A stretch of DNA of 64,000 bases from Arcicella rosea. GTDB lineage: Bacteria > Bacteroidota > Bacteroidia > Cytophagales > Spirosomataceae. Below the pieces are notes generated by a model, which was not told where the DNA came from, made no database searches, and saw only the letters and a list, made by a program, of their open reading frames with translations. The stretch spans positions 29,697 through 93,696 of the forward strand of contig NZ_JACHKT010000023.1 in assembly GCF_014204325.1 (NCBI RefSeq), given 5' to 3'. Positions 1 through 8,176 of this stretch are shown in pieces; positions within the stretch are counted from its first letter, which is position 1, and the number at the start of each line of letters is the position of its first letter. The position numbers and the translations under genes were made by a program.

Positions 1-1310
1 GAAAATTGCTTTTTTACTTCCAGAGCATTCGGTTCAGCAGTATTCGCTAATTTTAGCAAGGCAATTTCTATGGGGTCGCCAATCTCTTTTTTCTTTTCTT
101 CGGTATTTTTTAAATGAGCATTATTACAGAGCGTACCGACTAATCTCAGCTTTTCAAAATTTTCTTTACTCTTTTCAATCTGTGCATTTTCAAACACTAA
201 AGTATTGTTATCAATGCTTACTTTTAGTTGTTCTTCTGGAAAATGCAGGGTTTCTACATAAATTTTATTCTCTGTTAGTGTACCCGTTTTATCGGTTAGA
301 ATGACGCTGGTACTTCCAAGTGTTTCTACCGAAGAGAGTTTTTTAACAATGGCATTGCGTTTTGCCATTAAAAGCATTCCATAAGCCAACGCCACCGTTG
401 CCACAATGGGTAAACCTTCTGGAAAAGCCGCTACTGCCAAAGCAATAGACGTTTCGATGATTAATACTGCTTTTTTCCCTTGAATAATTCCCGTAATGGC
501 AAAAATGGCAGTCATGAATAAAGTAATCCAAATCAACTTTTTGCTTAATGCAGTGATTTTTTTATCAAGTGGCGTAGCGGTCTCTTCGGCATTTTCTACC
601 AAAGTATTAATTGTTCCCAATTGTGTATTTTGAGCAATGCCTGTAATGATGGCTTTTCCATTGCCATTCATCACAGAAGTTCCTTTAAATACCATGTTGA
701 GTCTATCGCCTAATTGTGTGTCTTTGGGAAGTGCTTCTGTATTTTTTGGGGTAGGAAGAGACTCGCCAGTTAGCGAAGATTCATCGCATTGCAACTGATT
801 AGAATTTACTAAACGACCATCGCCAGGAATAACATCACCAGCTTCTAAAAACACCAAATCGCCAATGGCTATTTTCTCGGAAGCAATTTCAAGGGTTTTC
901 CCATTTCTGATGACTTTTGAATGAATTATATCCATTTTTTTCAGTGCATTCATAGAACTACGAGCTTGTAATTCCATCCAAAAACCAATGAGTGCATTCA
1001 CCAGAATCACCACTAAAATAGAAAGAGCTTCTAAATAATCTTTAAAGTACAAAGAAACAACAGCCCCAAAAATCAGTAAGTAAACGATAGGACTTTTGAA
1101 CTGTAAAAGGAATATTAGCCAAATACTTTTTTGCTTTTTACTTTGGTAAACATTCAAGCCAAATTCAGTATTTCGTTTCTCGGATTCGGCATGATTGATG
1201 CCCAATTTAGCATCGGTTTGTAAAGAGGTTAAAATTTCTTCTACTGAAAAAGTATGGGCATCGTCAATAGGATATTTAATATTCATTGCTTGATTTTTCT
1301 GATTAGTCAT
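1..1310 (-). CDS. P2-type cation-transporting ATPase, N-terminal part (cut by window start)
   Basis: This is the first ~436 residues of a P-type ATPase that would pump cations across the inner membrane; the remainder lies beyond base 1. An N-terminal cation-ATPase domain is followed by the first membrane pair (about residues 68-110), the actuator motif TGES (181-184), a third/fourth membrane segment carrying PEGLP (297-301) and the phosphorylation motif DKTGT (340-344). The PEGLP signature is that of P2-type pumps (SERCA/PMR1-like calcium or Na/K pumps), not of heavy-metal P1B pumps; no N-terminal CXXC metal domain is present. The start at 1310 is the longest ATG; an in-frame ATG at 1286 is equally possible. 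Calcium is the likeliest substrate but this is family inference. It is the last gene of the minus-strand stress cluster. Confidence 0.88.
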   Translation of the reverse strand, partial: MTNQKNQAMNIKYPIDDAHTFSVEEILTSLQTDAKLGINHAESEKRNTEFGLNVYQSKKQKSIWLIFLLQFKSPIVYLLIFGAVVSLYFKDYLEALSILVVILVNALIGFWMELQARSSMNALKKMDIIHSKVIRNGKTLEIASEKIAIGDLVFLEAGDVIPGDGRLVNSNQLQCDESSLTGESLPTPKNTEALPKDTQLGDRLNMVFKGTSVMNGNGKAIITGIAQNTQLGTINTLVENAEETATPLDKKITALSKKLIWITLFMTAIFAITGIIQGKKAVLIIETSIALAVAAFPEGLPIVATVALAYGMLLMAKRNAIVKKLSSVETLGSTSVILTDKTGTLTENKIYVETLHFPEEQLKVSIDNNTLVFENAQIEKSKENFEKLRLVGTLCNNAHLKNTEEKKKEIGDPIEIALLKLANTAEPNALEVKKQF

Positions 1311-1501
1311 CAAATAAGGATTTATTCGGTGTAAATTTAAAGGTGAAGAATAAAGATAACCATGAGGAAACTCAGCGACACAAATGCTTATAATCACCTG
1401 ATTAACAAGTACTTTAATTTTATAGCAGATAAATCAGTAAATACCTGAATAATATACTGCAACGGAAAAAGAATAATTTCATAACTTTTACATAAATCAC
1501 A

Positions 1502-1947
1502 TCATTCCCGAATTCTATTTTTTACTTGACTGTTATCCTTTTTGACATTCGCTAACTGCCTTGTAATCATTGAATTTTGTTTTGAACTGATGTTTTCTAT
1601 GTGTTTTTGTAATACTTTTTTGTAAATAAAGATGGCTATTTTTTCACCAAAAATACAAGATTTCAATACCGTATTTTCATGATGATTTGTTAAAAATGCT
1701 TTTAGATTCATCCAAATTCTTAGCAAATAAAGGCGGTTTTAGTACCAAAAATAGGTTTGCCGTCTAGTTTTTCTACTTCAAAAATCAATGCTTTGTTATT
1801 AAACTTACTTGTATTGATACAATTGGAAAATAACGCTTTTAAAGAAATATCAGTGGTTTCACTGAAAGCCGTTTTATAACCTGCAATTCTATCATTATTG
1901 ACCTGAATAAGTTTATTGAGGGTTTTTACCGTTTTATTTTTATCCAA
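1502..1947 (-). pseudogene. DUF2383 (PA2169-type) four-helix protein, frameshifted
   Basis: The N-terminal half (1720-1947, starting MDKNKTVKTLNKLIQVNNDR) and the C-terminal half (1502-1726, containing RIWMNLKAFL and CIFGEK) are the two halves of a DUF2383 ferritin-like helical-bundle protein of about 150 residues. They lie in different frames and meet at about 1720-1735. Adding one T to the TTT run at the junction would restore a continuous reading frame through FYLLRIWMNLK, so a single-base deletion is the simplest explanation. The second half has no plausible start of its own. The upstream flavodoxin reductase-like gene ends 22 bp before this start, suggesting one operon. DUF2383 proteins are of unknown function. 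A sequencing error in the T run cannot be excluded. Confidence 0.75.
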
Positions 1948-1969
1948 TCCATGACAGTTTTATGCTTTT

Positions 1970-2641
1970 TCAGAACGATTCTTTAACAATATTTTCGTTT
2001 TTTACCCCTAAATTTTTCAACTGTATCGTTATTATTTCCATCATTGACGGTGGTCCACATACGTAGAATATTTTATTGGTTACATCGCAATGTGCCACAA
2101 TAAATTCTTCTGTAATAAAACCATGTGCATAGCCTTCTTCGTCTTCGTCTGATAAGATATTAATAAAGTTTTTTCCTAGCATTTCTTCAAACTCTTCATG
2201 AAGAATAATATCAGCTTTTGTTTTATTAGCAAAGAAAAGTTTATTGCCAGCCAATTGATTTTTAGCGACAAGGTCTCTGAATATTGCAATAAATGGTGTT
2301 ACACCTGCCCCACCAGCAATGAATACTCCTTCTTTTTGATAAGCGATGTCACCAAATACTTCATGCAATATCAATTCATCACCTTTCTGAATATCCAAAA
2401 GCTGATTCGTCACGCCATTGTGTGTAGGATAAATCTTGATAAAAAATTCCAAGTATTTATCTTCTGGAAGAGAGGTAAAAGTAAAGGGATTTCTTTTTTC
2501 TCGCCAACCATTTTTATTGATTGATACTTCTGTAGCTTGTCCAGCCAAAAAAGGGTAAAAAAAAGGTTTAGAAGTTCTAATCTTTAAAACATCATGAGTC
2601 GCTGTTTCAAGCGTTTGTATTTTTACAATGTGCTGTTCCAT
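1970..2641 (-). CDS. FAD-dependent oxidoreductase (ferredoxin/flavodoxin-NADP reductase-like)
   Basis: A 223-residue stand-alone flavoprotein of the FNR superfamily. The FAD-binding beta-barrel carries R50-NPFTFTS (the RxxxT/S flavin motif), the NAD(P)-binding domain carries GGAGVTPF (110-117), and CGPP (195-198) is the conserved C-terminal nicotinamide-site motif. No iron-sulfur or globin domain is fused. It would move electrons between NAD(P)H and a small carrier protein in the cytoplasm; the partner is not evident here. It lies 47 bp downstream of the small membrane protein gene and 22 bp upstream of the broken DUF2383 gene, probably in one transcript starting at the conserved element at 3052-3100. 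Confidence 0.85.
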   Translation of the reverse strand: MEQHIVKIQTLETATHDVLKIRTSKPFFYPFLAGQATEVSINKNGWREKRNPFTFTSLPEDKYLEFFIKIYPTHNGVTNQLLDIQKGDELILHEVFGDIAYQKEGVFIAGGAGVTPFIAIFRDLVAKNQLAGNKLFFANKTKADIILHEEFEEMLGKNFINILSDEDEEGYAHGFITEEFIVAHCDVTNKIFYVCGPPSMMEIITIQLKNLGVKNENIVKESF

Positions 2642-2688
2642 TTTTTTGTGTATATAAACTATTTGGTTTCAACTTAACCATATTAACC

Positions 2689-3000
2689 TTAAAGTAATAA
2701 TATCAATAATAGCACAATGATGATGATGGCTCCTACCGAAAGATATACACCACCGCCTACTTCTTTTAAGGATTGTTTGATAGAACGAACTTCTTTACGC
2801 AAAGCCTTCTTCTCAATCGAACTCATATTCGATTTATCCATTGCTTTGATTTCCTCAAGCCTGTTAATTAATACCGTTGCTTCTACTGAAACTATTTTTT
2901 TATCGCTTAGCTTATCAGCTTCTGTAGGATTGGTATGTGCTGAAAGAGGGAATGTTAAAAATAACAAAACAATTAAGCCTAAAGATTTTATGTGTTTCAT
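2689..3000 (-). CDS. Small exported protein with C-terminal membrane anchor
   Basis: A 103-residue protein of unknown function. It has a clear signal peptide (MKHIKSLGLIVLLFLTFPLSA), a charged helical middle rich in Lys/Glu (about residues 40-80, LEEIKAMDKSNMSS..EKKALRKEVRSIKQSLKE) that could form a coiled coil, and a C-terminal hydrophobic segment (about 85-103) that ends the protein. The architecture recalls small uncharacterised proteins common in Bacteroidota genomes. It is the first gene after regulatory element A (3052-3100) and is probably co-transcribed with the reductase-like gene downstream. Confidence 0.7.
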   Translation of the reverse strand: MKHIKSLGLIVLLFLTFPLSAHTNPTEADKLSDKKIVSVEATVLINRLEEIKAMDKSNMSSIEKKALRKEVRSIKQSLKEVGGGVYLSVGAIIIIVLLLILLL

Positions 3001-3051
3001 ATATATCTGTTTTTAAGTAATTGACTTACAGCTATAAAGGTGAGAATTTAA

Positions 3052-3100
3052 TCGATAAAATGTGTTACATCATTCTTAGTGAAACTTACATGATTCACAG
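3052..3100 (-). promoter_or_regulatory. Conserved 49-bp upstream element A
   Basis: Read in gene orientation this begins CTGTGAATCATGTAAGTTT and continues through ATGTAAC to TTATCGA. It closely matches element B (4206-4253) over its whole length with one gap. It ends 52 bp before the start codon at 3000 and overlaps the last codons of the AraC gene. TGTRA half-sites repeated in the same orientation 9 bp apart look more like an AraC-type direct-repeat operator than a palindrome. Binding is inference. Confidence 0.55.
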
Positions 3101-3655
3101 ATTTTCTAGCGTACTCCTTTTTTTGAGTTTCAACATTTTGAAAAAGGAAGGTGTTAATCCTGTAATTTTTTTGAATTGATTAGAAAGATGTGCAACACTG
3201 CTATAATGTAGTTTAGCAGCAATTTCAGTAAGATTAAGTTCATCGTAAATGATGAGTTCTTTTACTCTTTCTATTTTATGCAATAGAATAAAATGTTCGA
3301 CTGTTGTTCCTTCAGTTTCTGAGAAAAGATTAGATAGATAAGTATAATCATAATTCAACTTTTCGCTTAAATAAACTGAAAAGTTGATTTTAGGAACTTC
3401 ATCTGAATAGTGAATCATTTCGATAATCACATTTTTAATTTTTTCAATTAACATTGATTTCTTATCATCCATGAGTTCTAATCCAGCATTTAAAAGTGCG
3501 ATTCTAATTTGATCATGTTGTAACTTAGTGAGGTCGTCGTTTACTTCCACTTCTCCCAAACTGACAGTAGTATATTGAATATCTAAGTTATTCAATACTT
3601 CCTTTACTAGCATCTTGCATCGCAAGCTGACCATGTATTTGATATATAGCTTCAT
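3095..3655 (-). CDS. AraC-family transcriptional regulator
   Basis: A 186-residue regulator whose C-terminal half is an AraC/XylS DNA-binding domain with two helix-turn-helices: the first around LNLTEIAAKLHYSSVAHLSNQFKKITG, the second after it, ending in the usual GLTPSFFK. The first ~80 residues (MKLYIKYMVSLRCKMLVKEV..) form a short N-terminal part with no cupin-like sensor that I recognise; Cys13 is the only cysteine near the start. It sits between two copies of a 48-49 bp conserved element (3052-3100 and 4206-4253), which are natural candidates for its operators. The start at 3655 is preferred because the N-terminal sequence looks complete and a stop-free extension is not needed. Confidence 0.85.
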   Translation of the reverse strand: MKLYIKYMVSLRCKMLVKEVLNNLDIQYTTVSLGEVEVNDDLTKLQHDQIRIALLNAGLELMDDKKSMLIEKIKNVIIEMIHYSDEVPKINFSVYLSEKLNYDYTYLSNLFSETEGTTVEHFILLHKIERVKELIIYDELNLTEIAAKLHYSSVAHLSNQFKKITGLTPSFFKMLKLKKRSTLENL

Positions 3656-3802
3656 GATTTTTCTTGTGATTTAATTGCGATACTCTTTTTCTATGAGTAT
3701 CGCAAAAAGTATAGAAATATGCTATTCTCGTGAGGTTAAAATGTTTTGAATAATTATGTAGCTTAATTTTCGGATGACGTAATTAACAGAAAATCAGCAT
3801 AA

Positions 3803-4144
3803 TTATTCTTCATATCCACTTTTGATGACAGTTGAAATCATTTTGAATTGTTCGGGTGCATTAAAAAAATGGGAGGCATGGGCAGGAATGATAATGCCAT
3901 CTCCTAACTTTAGTTTGTGTTTTTTCCCATTCACTGTAAGCTCTGCATTCCCATCAATAATTTGAATATAATTATCAAAAGGAGAGGTTTTTTCTGCCAA
4001 TTCTTCTCCTGCATCAAAAGACGAAGCGGTAATATTTCCTGTTAATTTTTTGATGATGGTTTTACTTACCACGGCATTGGGAATGTACTCAATAATTTCA
4101 ATAATAATGTGTGCCTTTGATTTTTCTATTTCACCTGTCTCCAT
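3803..4144 (-). CDS. Cupin-domain protein
   Basis: A 113-residue single-domain cupin. The core NYIQIIDGNAELTVNGKKHKLKLGDGIIIPAHASHFFNAPEQFKMISTVIK matches the two cupin motifs, with the usual G(D)GIIIPAxxxH segment at about residues 78-90; the first motif lacks the full set of histidines, so metal binding is uncertain. No signal peptide is present. Its role is unknown; small cupins of this kind often occur with AraC-type regulators in stress-response clusters. It is transcribed from downstream of element B (4206-4253), 62 bp from its start codon, and is followed by the araC-type gene after 147 bp. Confidence 0.78.
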   Translation of the reverse strand: METGEIEKSKAHIIIEIIEYIPNAVVSKTIIKKLTGNITASSFDAGEELAEKTSPFDNYIQIIDGNAELTVNGKKHKLKLGDGIIIPAHASHFFNAPEQFKMISTVIKSGYEE

Positions 4145-4205
4145 ACTCTTATATATTTACTTAAAAAAAATTAAACTAAAAATAATGTAAAGTTGAGCAT
4201 CTTAT

Positions 4206-4253
4206 TCGATAATAACGTTACATTATTTAAGAATAAACTTACACAATTCACAG
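4206..4253 (-). promoter_or_regulatory. Conserved 48-bp upstream element B
   Basis: In gene orientation it starts CTGTGAATTGTGTAAGTTT and continues to ATGTAAC and TTATCGA, aligning with element A (3052-3100). It lies 62 bp upstream of the cupin start. A weaker, partial copy of the TGTGA-N4-TGTAA core (in gene orientation) is at 1488-1501, upstream of the P-type ATPase. Confidence 0.55.
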
Positions 4254-4290
4254 GTATTAATTCCTTCATTCACAGGAATTTGGAAACACA

Positions 4291-4954
4291 TTAATTTTCG
4301 GGCATTCTAACTTGAATAATAATCGACGAAAGAATGGTAATTACTCCAATAAAAACAATGGCATAACTTAAACCCATCCAATCGGCAATAATACCCGAAA
4401 TAATAGCACCAAAAGCATAGCCTAAATCTCTCCAAAGCCTAAAGACACCAATACTTTCTGCTCTTTGGCTTGGGTTTGTTGCTTGCCCAATACTGCTTAG
4501 AAATGTAGGATATACCAAAGCCGTGCCAATACCCAATGAAGCAGAAAGAATAGCCAATAAATAGAAATTGTGTGTATAAATCAGCAAAATAATGGCGATT
4601 CCTTGCAGAAACATTCCCCAAAAGTACGTTTGCCATAATTACCCATTGCCAATTGTTAGCATAAATCAAGATAAATGGAATTTGCAAAGCCATTAGCCAA
4701 CCGATTGTCAATAGGTTTTTTCTTCCTATTTTATCGGCAAAGCGTCCTGCAAAATAATTGGCAGTGGCTTTGCTAAAACCAAAAGCCGTGATGAAAGAGA
4801 GTATCGCTACTTTTGACACAATCCCGAATTCATGTTCAGCCAATTGGGGAATGATTGAACGCTCTAAACCCACCATGCCACCTACAAAGGCATTGACGAT
4901 AACCAAAAGTGTGAATTGCTGCCAGTTTTCTTTAAGACCTAATTTTGCTTCCAT
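4291..4954 (-). pseudogene. MFS transporter with internal deletion and frameshift
   Basis: The N-terminal part (from MEAKLGLKENWQQF at 4954 to about 4625) holds the first membrane segments and the MFS loop motif GRFADKIGRKN. The C-terminal part (4614-4291, MFLQGIAIILLIYTHNFYLL..FRLWRDLGYAFGAIISG) holds the last four or so segments of the same family. They are in different frames and abut at a TTTTGGGGAATG sequence near 4612-4625. Together they amount to ~225 residues, whereas members of this MFS family are near 400, so roughly 170-190 residues (~0.5 kb) of the middle have been lost. The gene is divergent from the sulfur cluster. A functional protein is not expected. Confidence 0.8.
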
Positions 4955-5021
4955 TATGCTAATTTTTTTGCAAAGGTATGGCATGGTATTTTAATAGAAC
5001 TGATAATAATCATAATGTTTA

Positions 5022-5067
5022 TGTGAGAAATGTTACAGAAATTGACTGTCTATTCGACATAAATTTG
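5022..5067 (+). promoter_or_regulatory. Crp/Fnr-type operator plus -7 box
   Basis: Operator TGTGAGAAATGTTACA (5022-5037) is a TGTRA-N6-TYACA palindrome, and TAAATTTG at 5060-5067 fits the Bacteroidota -7 box TAnnTTTG. The operator centre falls near -43 relative to the implied start site, the class II activator position. The start codon follows at 5100. Confidence 0.65.
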
Positions 5068-5099
5068 TTTAACAATTTTTACTAGAAACAAATATTAAA

Positions 5100-6521
5100 A
5101 TGAAAGTAGAGCAAATTTATACGGGTTGTTTAGCTGAGGCAGCATATTATATTGAGTCGGAGGGAGAAGTTGCCATTATTGACCCGCTGCGTGAAACAAA
5201 ACCTTATATCGACCGTGCAGAGCGTAATCAAGCACAAATTAAATATGTTTTTGAAACACACTTTCATGCAGATTTTGTTTCTGGACATTTAGATTTAGCA
5301 GCAAAAACGGGTGCAAAAATTGTTTTTGGTCCCAATGCCAAGCCAGCTTATGAAGCCATTATTGCAGAAGATGGACAAGTATTCAAACTAGGAAAAATCA
5401 GCATCAAAGTATTGCACACGCCAGGGCATACGATGGAATCGTCTTGTTATTTATTGATAGATGAAAACGGGAAAGAAGTAGCTATTTTCACAGGAGATAC
5501 GTTGTTTATTGGAGATGTTGGTCGCCCAGATTTGGCACAACATGTGATAGCGGACTTAACGCAAGAAAAATTGGCAAGCTATTTGTATGACTCTTTACGC
5601 AATAAAATCATGCCTTTATCGGATGATTTAATCGTCTATCCAAACCACGGAGCAGGCAGTGCCTGCGGGAAAAATATGAGTAAAGAAACCACTGATACAT
5701 TGGGGAATCAAAAGAAAGTAAATTATGCTTTGAACCCTGCATTGATGAAAGAACAATTTATGAAGGAAATTTTAACTGGTTTAACTCCGCCTCCAGCCTA
5801 TTTCCCTAAAAATGTGTTGATGAATATCAAAGGCTATGAGAGTTTGGATACGGTAATCAATAGAAGTACTCAAGCTTTATCACCAAAAGCTTTTGAAACT
5901 GTAGCGCAAGAATTAGATGCACTCATTTTAGATGTCCGTGATGCGGCGGTTTTTGCCAAAGGTTTTATCCCAAAAGCTATTAATATTGGTTTAGAAGGAC
6001 AATTTGCCACTTGGGTAGGCACATTAGTTCCGGATTTGAAACATTCAATTTTGTTGGTGACCGAAAAAGGAAAAGAAGAAGAAGCCATCATTCGTTTGGC
6101 TCGTGTAGGATATGATAATTGTATCGGCTTTTTGGAAGGCGGTTTTGAAGCTTGGGAAAAAACAGGAAAGCCAATTGACCAAGTACAAAGCATATCAGCA
6201 GAGGAATTCAGTGATTTATTCAAACAAAATCCTGAATTGGCTTATTTTGATGTGCGAAGAAGAAATGAGTATTTGTCGGAACACGTGGTGGGCATTGAAA
6301 ATTTACCTTTAGAAACACTCAGTGCGAATATGGCACTACTCAAGAAAGAGGGACTTAATTATATCCATTGTGCAGGAGGTTATCGTTCGATGATTGCCAT
6401 TTCAATTTTGAAAGCTCGTGGTTTTGATAATGTGGTGGACATAAGTGGCGGTTTTTCAGCCATTAAAAAAGTAGAAAAACTACCTTTGACAGCTTACGTT
6501 TGTCCGACTTCGTTATTGTAA
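5100..6521 (+). CDS. MBL-fold persulfide dioxygenase-like protein with two rhodanese domains
   Basis: A 473-residue three-domain enzyme. Residues 1-~240 are a metallo-beta-lactamase fold with THFHADF (53-59), HTPGH (106-110) and TGD (131-133), the metal-ligand pattern of ETHE1/CstB-type persulfide dioxygenases, which oxidise glutathione or other persulfides to sulfite with O2. Two rhodanese domains follow. The first (~265-360) has no Cys in its active loop (LVTEKGKEEEA) and is presumably structural. The second (~370-470) keeps Cys424 in CAGGYRS and should carry persulfide. The protein is cytoplasmic (no signal). It starts the sulfur cluster, has its own Crp-type promoter 5022-5067, and is followed by a terminator at 6544. 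Confidence 0.88.
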   Translation: MKVEQIYTGCLAEAAYYIESEGEVAIIDPLRETKPYIDRAERNQAQIKYVFETHFHADFVSGHLDLAAKTGAKIVFGPNAKPAYEAIIAEDGQVFKLGKISIKVLHTPGHTMESSCYLLIDENGKEVAIFTGDTLFIGDVGRPDLAQHVIADLTQEKLASYLYDSLRNKIMPLSDDLIVYPNHGAGSACGKNMSKETTDTLGNQKKVNYALNPALMKEQFMKEILTGLTPPPAYFPKNVLMNIKGYESLDTVINRSTQALSPKAFETVAQELDALILDVRDAAVFAKGFIPKAINIGLEGQFATWVGTLVPDLKHSILLVTEKGKEEEAIIRLARVGYDNCIGFLEGGFEAWEKTGKPIDQVQSISAEEFSDLFKQNPELAYFDVRRRNEYLSEHVVGIENLPLETLSANMALLKKEGLNYIHCAGGYRSMIAISILKARGFDNVVDISGGFSAIKKVEKLPLTAYVCPTSLL

Positions 6522-6543
6522 ATTAATTAGTGAATATAAGGGT

Positions 6544-6590
6544 AAAAAAGGGTTTAGTATCTTCTGTATATTAGACCCTTTTTTATTTTT
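6544..6590 (+). terminator. Intrinsic terminator after the MBL/rhodanese gene
   Basis: An imperfect stem AAAAAAGGGTTTAGTAT / TATTAGACCCTTTTTT with a short loop, followed by TATTTTT. The next Crp-type operator begins directly at its tail, so the downstream genes form a separately controlled unit. Confidence 0.7.
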
Positions 6591-6636
6591 GTAACATTTA
6601 TCACTGACAAGCTAGAGAAAGTTTTTGCTATTTTAC
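6590..6636 (+). promoter_or_regulatory. Crp/Fnr-type operator plus -7-like box
   Basis: Operator TGTAACATTTATCACT (6590-6605) followed by TATTTTAC at 6629-6636, a degenerate -7 box. The operator-to-box distance (24 bp from operator end to box start) is within 2 bp of the other three sites, and the start codon is at 6663. Confidence 0.6.
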
Positions 6637-6662
6637 TTTCTCATATTTTAAAATTATCCATC

Positions 6663-7073
6663 ATGAAAAAAAGATTGTTCTCAAAAATTGATTATTGGAT
6701 TGTAGCCATATTCTTCGTTTTAGCAAGTTGCTCAAATCCCCAATCCGTTAAAAATATCAATAGTGACGAATTCAAGAAATTAATCGAAACTAGCAATGCT
6801 CCGCTTGTTTTGGATGTCAGAACAGATACAGAAGTAGCAACAGGAGTTATTCCAGATGCTATACAAATAGATTATACCGCCGATAATTTTGAGCAAAAAA
6901 TAGCACAATTAGATAAAAATAAAACGGTATTTGTATATTGTGCATCTGGCGGACGAAGTGCTGCGGCTGCCAATGTTTTAGCAGGAAATGGTTTCAAGCA
7001 TGTTTACAACCTTGAAGGTGGTATTGATGCTTGGAAGGAAAAGGGTTTTTCGGTGGTTAAAAATAATAATTGA
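6663..7073 (+). CDS. Rhodanese-domain lipoprotein
   Basis: A 136-residue exported single-domain rhodanese. The N-terminus ends in the lipobox VLASC with Cys23 as the lipidated residue, so it should be anchored to a membrane on the periplasmic side. The rhodanese domain spans ~30-130 with LDVRTDTE at 50-57 and the catalytic Cys93 in CASGGRS, and ends LEGGIDAWKEKGF. It would bind or transfer sulfane sulfur in the periplasm. It is the first gene of a unit with the TsdA-like cytochrome (8 bp downstream) and the DsrE protein, under the Crp-type site 6590-6605. Confidence 0.88.
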   Translation: MKKRLFSKIDYWIVAIFFVLASCSNPQSVKNINSDEFKKLIETSNAPLVLDVRTDTEVATGVIPDAIQIDYTADNFEQKIAQLDKNKTVFVYCASGGRSAAAANVLAGNGFKHVYNLEGGIDAWKEKGFSVVKNNN

Positions 7074-7081
7074 TTGTTGTG

Positions 7082-8176
7082 ATGAAATCTTCAGAAATAC
7101 AAAAAACACTTAGTTCTTTGTCATCATCTTTTCGGTGGTTATCAGTAACGATTATCGTTTTGGCATTACTCTTCGTTATTTTCCTATTTCAAATGGCTTT
7201 TAATAAAGTGATTCCCAATCAAACAAGTATAGAAGATAAACCGAAGTATGTCATGCCAGATACTAATTTCACGCATCTTTGGCAAGCACCAGCCGACTGG
7301 AGATTGATGCAAGTTGACAAAGAAACAAAGAAAAAAATACAATATGGCGAACAATTGATTGCTCATACCGCTGAGTATTTAGGACCAAATGGAAGTGTAA
7401 AAGCAATATCTAACGGAATGAATTGTCAGAATTGTCATTTGGATGCAGGCAAAAAAGCTTGGGGCAATAATTATGGTGCAGTTGAAGCTACTTATCCTAA
7501 ATTTAGAGCTCGTTCAGGCAAGATTGAAAATCAAATTAAAAGAGTTAATGATTGCTTTGAAAGGAGTTTGAACGGAAAAGCTTTAGATTCAAACAGTCGA
7601 GAAATGCAGAGTATTTTAGCGTATATTAAATGGATTGGTTCGGATGTTCCTAAAAAGAAAATACCTCGTGGAGCAGGTATTTTTAAAATTCCAATGTTGA
7701 GCCGTGCCAGCGACCCCGCCAAAGGAAAATTGGTTTATGAAGCCAAATGCCAAACTTGCCATCAAGCCAATGGAGCAGGAGTACTAGCCGAAAATGCTAA
7801 AGCTTACACTTATCCACCTTTATGGGGAAAACATAGCTACAATAAGGGTGCAGGTTTGTTTAGAATCAGTAATTTAGCGGGTTATGTAAAATATAATATG
7901 CCTTTGGGCGTAAATTATGATAGTCCGCAATTAAGCAACGAAGAAGCTTGGGATGTGGCGGCTTTTATCAATTCGATGCCAAGACCTGAAAAGGATTTAA
8001 GTAAAGATTGGCCAGACATTGCCAGCAAACCATTTGATTACCCTTTTGGCCCTTACAGTGATTCTTTCACAGAAGAACAACATAAATTTGGGCCTTATAA
8101 AGCCATCAAAGATTGGCATAAAATTCATGATAAAAAGAAAAATCAACTTAGTAAAACCCCAATAGCATCCTTATGA
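7082..8176 (+). CDS. tsdA: Dihaem cytochrome c, thiosulfate dehydrogenase (TsdA)-like
   Basis: A 364-residue protein with an uncleaved N-terminal membrane anchor (about 20-38) and two c-type haem sites, CQNCH (115-119) and CQTCH (223-227). The segment RVNDCFERSLNGK places Cys158 where TsdA has the unusual axial Cys ligand of haem 1, and NMPLG (Met273) matches the region supplying the haem 2 ligand. The whole order of motifs (HTAEYLGPNG, PPLWG, EEAWDVAAFINSMPRPEK) follows TsdA, which oxidises thiosulfate to tetrathionate or runs in reverse. The ATG at 7082 is preferred to a TTG at 7070. It overlaps the dsrE-like gene by 4 bp (ATGA), so the two are translationally coupled. Direction of the reaction cannot be read from sequence. 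Confidence 0.85.
   Translation: MKSSEIQKTLSSLSSSFRWLSVTIIVLALLFVIFLFQMAFNKVIPNQTSIEDKPKYVMPDTNFTHLWQAPADWRLMQVDKETKKKIQYGEQLIAHTAEYLGPNGSVKAISNGMNCQNCHLDAGKKAWGNNYGAVEATYPKFRARSGKIENQIKRVNDCFERSLNGKALDSNSREMQSILAYIKWIGSDVPKKKIPRGAGIFKIPMLSRASDPAKGKLVYEAKCQTCHQANGAGVLAENAKAYTYPPLWGKHSYNKGAGLFRISNLAGYVKYNMPLGVNYDSPQLSNEEAWDVAAFINSMPRPEKDLSKDWPDIASKPFDYPFGPYSDSFTEEQHKFGPYKAIKDWHKIHDKKKNQLSKTPIASL

Noticed and set aside
6590..6605. Fnr-type (TTGAT-N4-ATCAA) reading of the sulfur-gene operators.
   Set aside because: Half-sites are TGTRA with N6 spacing, and the encoded regulator has CRP-like, not Fnr-like, contact residues and no iron-sulfur cysteines.
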